64,000 nucleotides of DNA from Otatea glauca (taxonomy: Eukaryota; Streptophyta; Magnoliopsida; Poales; Poaceae): assembly GCA_036346275.1 (NCBI GenBank), contig CM070723.1, positions 6,882,001 to 6,946,000 on the forward strand, given 5' to 3'. Of this stretch, positions 57,770 to 64,000 are shown piece by piece. The notes below the pieces were generated by a model. The model made no database searches and was not told the origin of the DNA. It was given only the letters and a program-made list of their open reading frames with translations. Made by a program: the position numbers and the translations under genes. Positions within the stretch are counted from its first letter, which is position 1. Each line of letters opens with the position of its first letter.

Positions 57770-59030
57770 GAAAGGTTTATATTAGACTCCTCTTCACAGA
57801 CGGTTTAAACCGTCTGTTATGACAAATATTACAGACGGTTCTCTAGCGTAACCGTCAGTGATTTAATCACAGACGGTTCTCTTTATGAACCGTCAGTCAT
57901 ATCACAGACGGTTCTAGTTAAAACTCGTCTGTGATCATATCACGAACGGTTTTAACTAGGAACCGTCTGTGATATGACCTGAGATCCCTATATAACCATA
58001 CCGATAGAGGTTTGTAGCGCCAGATCCATGCGTTTCGTCTCCTGCAAACCCTAGCCCCCCGGCAATCCTCCTTCTCGGCGACCTCCTTCCCGACGACTTT
58101 CGCGAGCACCTACTTCTCCCCGTCAGCTACCTCCTCCTCTGCGAGCACCTTCCCCATCGGCTACCTCCTCCTCCCTGGCCATCGGCTACCCTCGTCGGCG
58201 AGCACCTCCTTCTCCTCCTCCCCGGCGGCTACCTCCTCGTCCGCGAGCACCTCCTCCTCCTCCCCGTCAGCTACCTCCTCGTCCGCGAGCACCTCCTCCT
58301 CATCTCCGTCGGTGAGTTGTGTATGAAACTGATATGCTTGACTAGGTTATTGTGTTTGTGAATGATATTTGTGAATGATGTTTGTGAATAATCTTTGTGA
58401 ATGATGTTTGTGAATAATCTTTGTGAATGATGTTTGTGAATGATATTTGTGAATGATGTTTAGAAAGAATGAGGCTGTAACTAAAGAATTGTAGCTCAAA
58501 TGTTTGACTAGGGAAAACGATATGCTTGACTATGGAAACCATTTTGAGTTTGTGAATTAATGATGTTTGTGAATAATATTTAGAAGGAATGAGGCTGTAT
58601 ATAGGATTCATGATGGTTGAACAAAACTGGATATAGGATTCATGAGAGGTCAAACATAGAATTCTTAGCAAGCTGCATATATATAGCTTAACAAGCTTTA
58701 ATGCCTTATTAGGTCACTGTAACGCAATTTCATTTTTCTTTATCAATATGTTGGGATCTTTATTTCTTTGTATGGATTAGTTTGCTATCTAGACCTGAGT
58801 TATATATATAAGAACATAAAATTCATATAATCTAGAATTCAACATTAAACTTGTTATATCACACAAGGATTGATGTTTTGGAGCTACTATGTGTTGAATG
58901 TTCAATGCCTCTTTTGTGCTTATACTAGGTGATAATGTTTGAAACTTATGTACGTGTCATCCTATCTCTATCTTGCATCCTCATACTGAAGTGAACACCT
59001 AATTCATTATAATATATTTATGGTAAAGAC

Positions 59031-59472
59031 ATGAAAAAGCTGTTAGAAGCTAAACAAAAACTCGAAGTGGGGATCGAACAACTGAAGGGGAAATCTGAGA
59101 TAACAGAAAATATTTGTGAGATCAAACAAGAACTAAAAGACATAGATCATCGCTTGCAAGATATCAAATCCCTTAACACGGCACTCATCAGTAAGGATCG
59201 TAGGGCGAATGCAGAGCTGGAAGAAGCTAAAGCTAAGCTTATAGAGGTAATATGAAGGTTTCTAGTACTGAATTCAATGTGGTTACTGCCTTTCTCACAA
59301 TAACATAATCGCTTTTAATTTGTAGGGATTGAGAGATATGACTGAAGATCAATCGGTTATTGGTGTCAAACAAATCGGCATTGTACTGGAGTTATGGAAC
59401 TTCAAAGAGAACCGAGAAGCCCCTATTGCGGAAGCTATGGCACATATGATGGAAGACATGAAAAAACTATAA
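59031..59472 (+). pseudogene. Captured fragment resembling FDM/IDN2 (coiled coil and start of XH domain)
   Basis: Two exons, 59031-59246 and 59326-59472 (TAA), joined across a GT-AG intron (59247-59325), give about 120 in-frame residues. The first is a heptad-like coiled coil: MKKLLEAKQKLEV.IEQLKG, then KQELKDIDHRLQDIK.LN, then KDRRANAELEEAKAKLIE. The second opens GLRDM and IGVKQIG, as the XH domain of Factor-of-DNA-Methylation / IDN2 proteins does, then diverges and stops after MEDMKKL. In the host family these proteins bind double-stranded RNA in RNA-directed DNA methylation; the RNA-binding XS domain is absent here. The intron shows the fragment was taken as genomic DNA. Whether it is transcribed is unknown. 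Confidence 0.65.
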
Positions 59473-59656
59473 GGTTTTCTTGTTTGAATTACGAAATAAT
59501 GTGGTTTCTAGCTGAACACTTATTGATATTTGTGGTATATATCATATTTTGTTAATGTATTGTTACCTGAACTATGAAATATTTTGTTATTATATTTGTG
59601 GTATCATATTTGTGGTAAGGTCTTCTGGCCTTAACCTATGAAATATTTTTTTCCCC

Positions 59657-60044
59657 TAACTCTCTTGGCAGAACTTCCATGATTAGTATCTGATGTTCGA
59701 AATTTTATTCTCCTTAGATATTTATGCAATGACATTTACAAGACACAACCAATTATAGATTTTGTAATTCAATATCAAAACATCCTAGATGCATTGAGGC
59801 AAAATCTCTGTGGTACTCTAGATGCAATTGCTTGAAGCAATTGCATCTAAAGTACCACAAAGATTTTTATGACCCTATTTTTCTCATCAGACAAGCTGTT
59901 GCCTCAATGCATCTAGGATGTTTTGATATTGAATTGCAAAATCTATAATTGGATGTGTCTTGAAAATATCATTGCATAAATATCTAAGGTGAATAAAATT
60001 TCGAACATCAGATACTAATCATGGAAGTTCTGCCAAGAGAGTTA
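59657..60044. repeat. Long near-perfect inverted repeat (hairpin) inside the CACTA element
   Basis: The left arm 59657-59833 (taactctcttggcagaac…gatgcaattgctt) is mirrored by 59834-60044 (gaagcaattgcatc…ttctgccaagagagtta) with almost no loop. The right arm has about 34 extra bases near 59880. A transcript would fold into a ~175-bp duplex. Confidence 0.9.
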
Positions 60045-60357
60045 GAAGGAGAAAACTATAACACAGACGGTTCTATTTAAAAACCGTCTGTGATAATCAT
60101 ATCACAAACGGTTCTAATTAAAAATCGTCTGTGATTACTTATCATTAGAGACGGTTCTATCTTAAAACCGTCTAAGACAAAAGATCATCACAGACGGTTC
60201 GTAGATAGACCCGTCTCTGATATTAGTTTTACTGACGGTCCGGAAACCATCTGTGATGTGTCTTCTCATCACTGACATATTTTTGCAGACAGTTCACAAA
60301 ACCGTCAATGATGAGGTTTTCGAACCGTCTGTGATGAGCTTTTCTGTAGTAGTGAGA

Positions 60358-61276
60358 CAGCAGCGCGGTCATCGCTGGTCACTAGTGGAGGAGGAGGGGC
60401 GTGGAGTCGCAATCGTCGCCAAAGAGGGAGGGGGGTGGAGGAGGGATGGGAGGGGAAGCTAATGTGGTGGAGGAGAGGGAGAGCTGGGTTGCCATGGTGG
60501 TGGAGGCTATACCATCGGAATGTCAGGATGGCTTCCATGATATATCACGTGCTAGTTGCTCTCTATTATTATTCTCACGGGACTAGTTCATCTTGGTTAG
60601 TGCTGCTTTTGTCTCTTCTGTAACCCGTATGATGCAGGATTTTAAGCTCTCTGGCATTTTTGCGCTTTGTTGGTCAGTACTTCTATTGGAGTTTGTGATG
60701 GTCCATGTTTGCTTGGCATTTTCCTTTTTGAAGAACCCTCTCCAACTGTGCTGTGCCACGTAAACATGACTTGCATTGACTTGAGAGACTGATAAGTAAA
60801 ATGACTCGAGATGGATGGGTTTGACACGACAGAAGCCATCATATACACGCATGTAGGAAAGCATAAACATCTTGGCAACCTCCTGAGGCCTACAAACGTT
60901 GGCCCCTTATATATAGTAGAAACTACATGATTTTATGGGTTTCCAAGGCAAAGCACAACAATGCCTAGAATCCGTGTCCGTGATGCTCACATGATTTGCA
61001 TGTACAGCCGTCTCTAACACGCAGGTTGTGTTCCTGGCCATTCCTAAGATCAAAAGAACAAGAGCAAAGGACACGATTATGCCGTACTCTTGTCAGTTCT
61101 CAGTCATATCATATAAAACCTACTATGTACGGGCGAGCTCCCGACATGCGTCTATATTTTCATGTGATTTCTACAGTAACATCTGTATAGCCTCGTATAT
61201 TTAATTTGCCTTACATTTCACGAGAGGCAGTGTTGCTCAGTTGGTTAACACCACTCGTTTCCTAGTCACCGGTCCT
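60358..61276. other. Intergenic, no gene supported
   Basis: GGAGGAGG-rich stretch at 60385-60480, continuing the G-rich DNA that lies left of the CACTA insertion. The rest is ordinary. A tTGCTCAGTTGG word at 61233 resembles a tRNA/SINE A-box but no matching B-box was found. Confidence 0.3.
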
Positions 61277-62576
61277 CAGGGTTTCGGATTTCGGTTTCGG
61301 ATCAAATACCGTTCACGCCCGGAAAACGAAATTTCGGCAAAATTCGGTAATTTCGGAGAAATCTCGTCCGGAAATTCAAATTCAAAATTTGAATCCGGTT
61401 TTTTTCTACCGAAATTCGAATTTGGCGAGAATTGGCGAGATCTCGCCGAGAAATGGCGAAATTTCGGCGGATGGACAAGCCTGAAAATTGGTCCAAAAGA
61501 TGGAGAAAATTTCGAAATTTTTGTGGAGAGTTCTGACGTATTATTAATGTTGTCATAAAATTTCAGATTTTTTGAATCATGTAAATTTTTAAAAATTGAA
61601 ACACTGGTACTGTCGTAATGAAACGCCACCGCAATTTAGAATGAATGAAAAATGAGACAAAGCATGTTATAAATATTTGAAATTTTAATAGCATGATTCT
61701 GACATGTGAATAATATTGCCATAAAATTTTGAGTTGTTACTGAAGCTCGAGGAATTTTTAAAAATTGTGGAATTCGGTATCGTGAAGTAAGAAATTTGTG
61801 AAAGATTTTGACTGAAATTCAAGATTGGGAGTCATAATTCAAACAATTAATGTATATTGACATGAAAATTATTAAGAATGTAATAAAATTGATACACACA
61901 ACAAGTCTTCACATATTTGCATATGACAATTAAATGAATGTATGTTTGCATCACATACCTACGAGTAGTAAAGCGCTCTGGTGCAAACTCCACCTCCGTG
62001 TTGTCGACAATGATCTCGTGGTACCTCCTCTCGTGTTGTTGCTTGTATTCCTCCTGTGTCATGTCTCGTGGTAGCCAGCGGACTTCCAATGCTGGTAATG
62101 AGACTCCTGTATCGTGTTTCTGATGGTGAAGGTACATGACATTGGCGGATGAGTGCCGTGCGTATGGATCGACATATGGATCATTGTAGTCAAATGGCAA
62201 AGAGATGCTCGATCCATCATAACTCGTCAGAATCGTACCCACCCGATCCCATCCATACGGCATTTGACTATACCCGTATGCTCAATGGAATGCCCAAATG
62301 GTCGGAGGACTCATTGCTACACCATGATTGAGCACCATCCTGTGGTTGTGCCGCTCAAGGCGTCCACCCCCACCACGCGACGTGCCCTTCCCGCCATCAT
62401 GCGGTCCGCTGTTGGGAGTCACCTCTCGGGGCAGTACCCCTCTGATGCAATCCTCCTGCCGGTGATTGTGATTGTGGACAGGGCCGGAGGGAGTACCGGC
62501 GGTCCTGCCTTGGAATCCTAATGCCGCGGTACTGTAGCTCAAGCACTGTAGCATGTGCAGTTCATTACTTCCCGGG
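61277..62576. mobile_element. hAT-like element (left end only); right end unresolved
   Basis: It begins CAGGGTTTCGGATTTCGG, then GAAATTTCGG/CCGAAATTTCG palindrome clusters as in the 22480 and 62577 elements, and a partial ~170-bp repeat (61535-61790). It contains the coding exon at 61959-62263. The 8 bp before it (ccggtcct) were not found again, so the right end is truncated or lies outside. Confidence 0.5.
61959..62263 (-). pseudogene. Coding exon fragment of unknown identity inside the hAT-like element
   Basis: The open frame reads MPYGWDRVGTILTSYDGSSI, then LPFDYNDPYVDPYARHSS, LHHQKHDTGVSLPALEVRWL and RYHEIIVDNTEVEFAPERFT. It ends at a GT donor (gtatgt) at 61958-61953. The sequence upstream (62282-62540) is Gly/Arg-rich in a shifted frame. 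I do not recognise the family. It could be the tail of a transposase or a captured host exon. Confidence 0.4.
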
Positions 62577-64000
62577 CAAGGTTTGAAAATTCGGTTTCGG
62601 AATAAATTTCGGCCCTGACCGGATTGCGAAATTTCGGATGAAATTTGAATTTGAAAATTCAAATCTGGTCTATTCCGGAAAAAAAATTCTGAAATTCGGC
62701 GAAAAAACTCGAAATTTCGGATTTTTTGCACCGGCTGAAAAGTGGTATAAACTTTAACGAAAAATTTTGAAATTGTTTTTGGAGGTTCCTGACACATTGC
62801 TTATGTTCTCACAAAATATTCAGCTGATTATCACATCTTAGGAATTTTTAAAAATTCGGAGAGCGGTACTATCCTGATAAAACACTGACCGACAAGTTTG
62901 ATCAGAATGGAAAATAGTACAAATCAAGTTATAAACTGTTGAAATTTTTTATGCATAGTTATGATCCATAACTAATGTTCTCACAAAAATTTCAGCTGAT
63001 TATCACATGTGATGAATTTTTAAAAATTCAGAGAGTGATACTGTCCTGATAGAACACTGACCCACAAGTTTGATCCGAATGGGAAATAGTACAAATCAAG
63101 TTAGAAACTGTTGAATTATTTTTTTTGCATGGTTATGATGTATCTATAATGCTCTAATAAAATTTTCAGATGATTATCAAACTGTATGAATTTTTAAAAA
63201 TTCGAATAGTACTACTGCCCTGTTAAAAGGCATACCCACAAACTTGAACAAAATGAAAAATTATGTAAACCACGTTAAAAACTTTTGAAAATTTTTGTGG
63301 ATGGTCCTGATGTAACATTAATATTTATTTAAAATTTTTAGATGATTATAATTCTCAAATAATGTTTAAAAATTCAGACAATGCTACGTCCTGATAAAAG
63401 TCTGATGATCAATACATAGATTTGTTTTAGCAATAATTTTTTTAAAATTTTTTTTGAAAATTTTAAATAATGGTTATAAGGAAGTTATTAATATCCCATA
63501 AAAATTGTGATTCATTATCACACTCTAGTGAATTTATACAATTCGTACAAGGCACAGTACCATTTATGTTCTTTTCTTTTTGATTTTTGAAATATAATAT
63601 AACAAACGAAGTTCAATGCTTACATAGATTTGATTGACCAAACAAACAAAGTTTAATTTTTTTTTAAATTTTATATAATGGTACCGAGTCAATTATTAAT
63701 ATCTCACAAAAATTTTAGATCATAATCACACTCAAGAAAATTTATAAAATTCTGACAATATAACTGTCCCAATTATGTTCATTATGTTTTTGATTTTTTA
63801 AATATAACAAATAAAGTTAAATTATTTTTAAATTTTTTATGTATTATCCTAAACTACTAAGGATAGTACTATAAAATTTTCAGATTATTATCAAGCATGT
63901 AAAAATTTATAAAAATCTGACAGTGTTTCTACCAAAATTTTAAAATATTTAAAAAATTCATTTTCTCAACAAATTTTCATAGGTGATGACTTTCCTAAGG
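62577..64000. mobile_element. hAT-like element with ~170-bp internal repeats, running past the window end
   Basis: It begins CAAGGTTTGAAAATTCGG (compare CAAGGATTGAAATCTCG at 22480), with GAAATTTCGG clusters. It has three or more ~172-bp units (62809, 62981, 63155 and a decayed fourth) containing ctcacaaaaatttcagctgatt, ttttaaaaattc and tcctgataaaacactgacc. The right part parallels 23180-23750 of the 22480 element closely (tgatgatcaatacatagatttg, aagttcaatgc). The right terminus is outside the window. Confidence 0.7.

Larger units (their letters stand above)
57770..60354. mobile_element. CACTA (En/Spm-type) element, 2.6 kb, carrying a host gene fragment
   Basis: It starts CACTACTACAGAAAGG and ends CTTTTCTGTAGTAGTG (15-16-bp TIR). 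It is flanked by the 3-bp duplication AGA (57767-57769, 60355-60357). Both ends are lined with ACAGACGGTT and its inverse AACCGTCTGT (57800-57985 and 60060-60345), the subterminal repeats where CACTA transposase binds. It has no transposase gene, so it is non-autonomous. Cargo: a C-rich CTCCTCCTCC repeat tract (58080-58310), an 18-bp TTTGTGAATGATG repeat (58358-58460), an FDM/IDN2-like fragment, and a long hairpin. Confidence 0.92.

Noticed and set aside
61221..61276. SINE or tRNA-like sequence
   Set aside because: There is an A-box-like word but no B-box or tail before the hAT end.

Overview
The window is nuclear DNA from a grass (Poaceae), probably a panicoid or chloridoid. The evidence is long AT-rich intergenic DNA packed with nested transposons (Ty1/copia LTRs, hAT, CACTA, Stowaway, Tourist-like and Mutator-like elements), GC-rich exons with canonical GT-AG introns, and grass-type genes. 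I found no bacterial, organellar, rRNA, tRNA or CRISPR features.

Layout. (1) 1-14.8 kb: a tandem duplication. Each unit holds a proteasome alpha-6-like gene piece (+ strand) followed by a six-exon strictosidine-synthase-like (SSL) beta-propeller gene (- strand). Unit 1 (629-6922) has an intact 3' part of the proteasome-like gene. Unit 2 (9930-14812) has a truncated, stop-containing copy. Both SSL genes read as intact (370 and 368 aa). A decayed copia gag remnant lies between the units. (2) 14.8-28.9 kb: mostly intergenic, with one single-exon DUF1677 gene (19486-19935) and many DNA transposons, several with exact target-site duplications (TSDs). (3) 28.9-37.4 kb: a decayed copia pol gene (- strand) split by a 1.83-kb solo LTR, then two abutting LTRs of another family, then a Mutator-like inverted-repeat element split by a hAT element. 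(4) 37.4-45.3 kb: a small GC-rich ORF with a well-placed TATA box (40319-40603), then an LTR-like block with a large ~52-bp repeat array split by another solo LTR. (5) 45.5-50.4 kb: a complete four-exon receptor-like cytoplasmic kinase of the RIPK/PBL type (- strand, 441 aa), with a hAT element in intron 1. (6) 50.8-64 kb: nested Stowaway elements, a ~180-bp repeat block, a decayed mitochondrial-calcium-uniporter-like fragment, a 2.6-kb CACTA element, and hAT elements with internal ~170-bp repeats.

The two most unusual signals are these. First, the CACTA element (57770-60354, TSD AGA) carries a two-exon fragment resembling the coiled-coil/XH part of FDM/IDN2-type RNA-directed DNA methylation factors, together with a ~0.4-kb nearly loop-less hairpin. 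Second, four LTR-type sequences of different families each carry an array of short palindromes or tandem repeats just upstream of a TATA box.

The kinase, the DUF1677 gene and the SSL pair look like the functional host genes. There is no sign that they act together. All family assignments come from reading the sequence; no database search was run.
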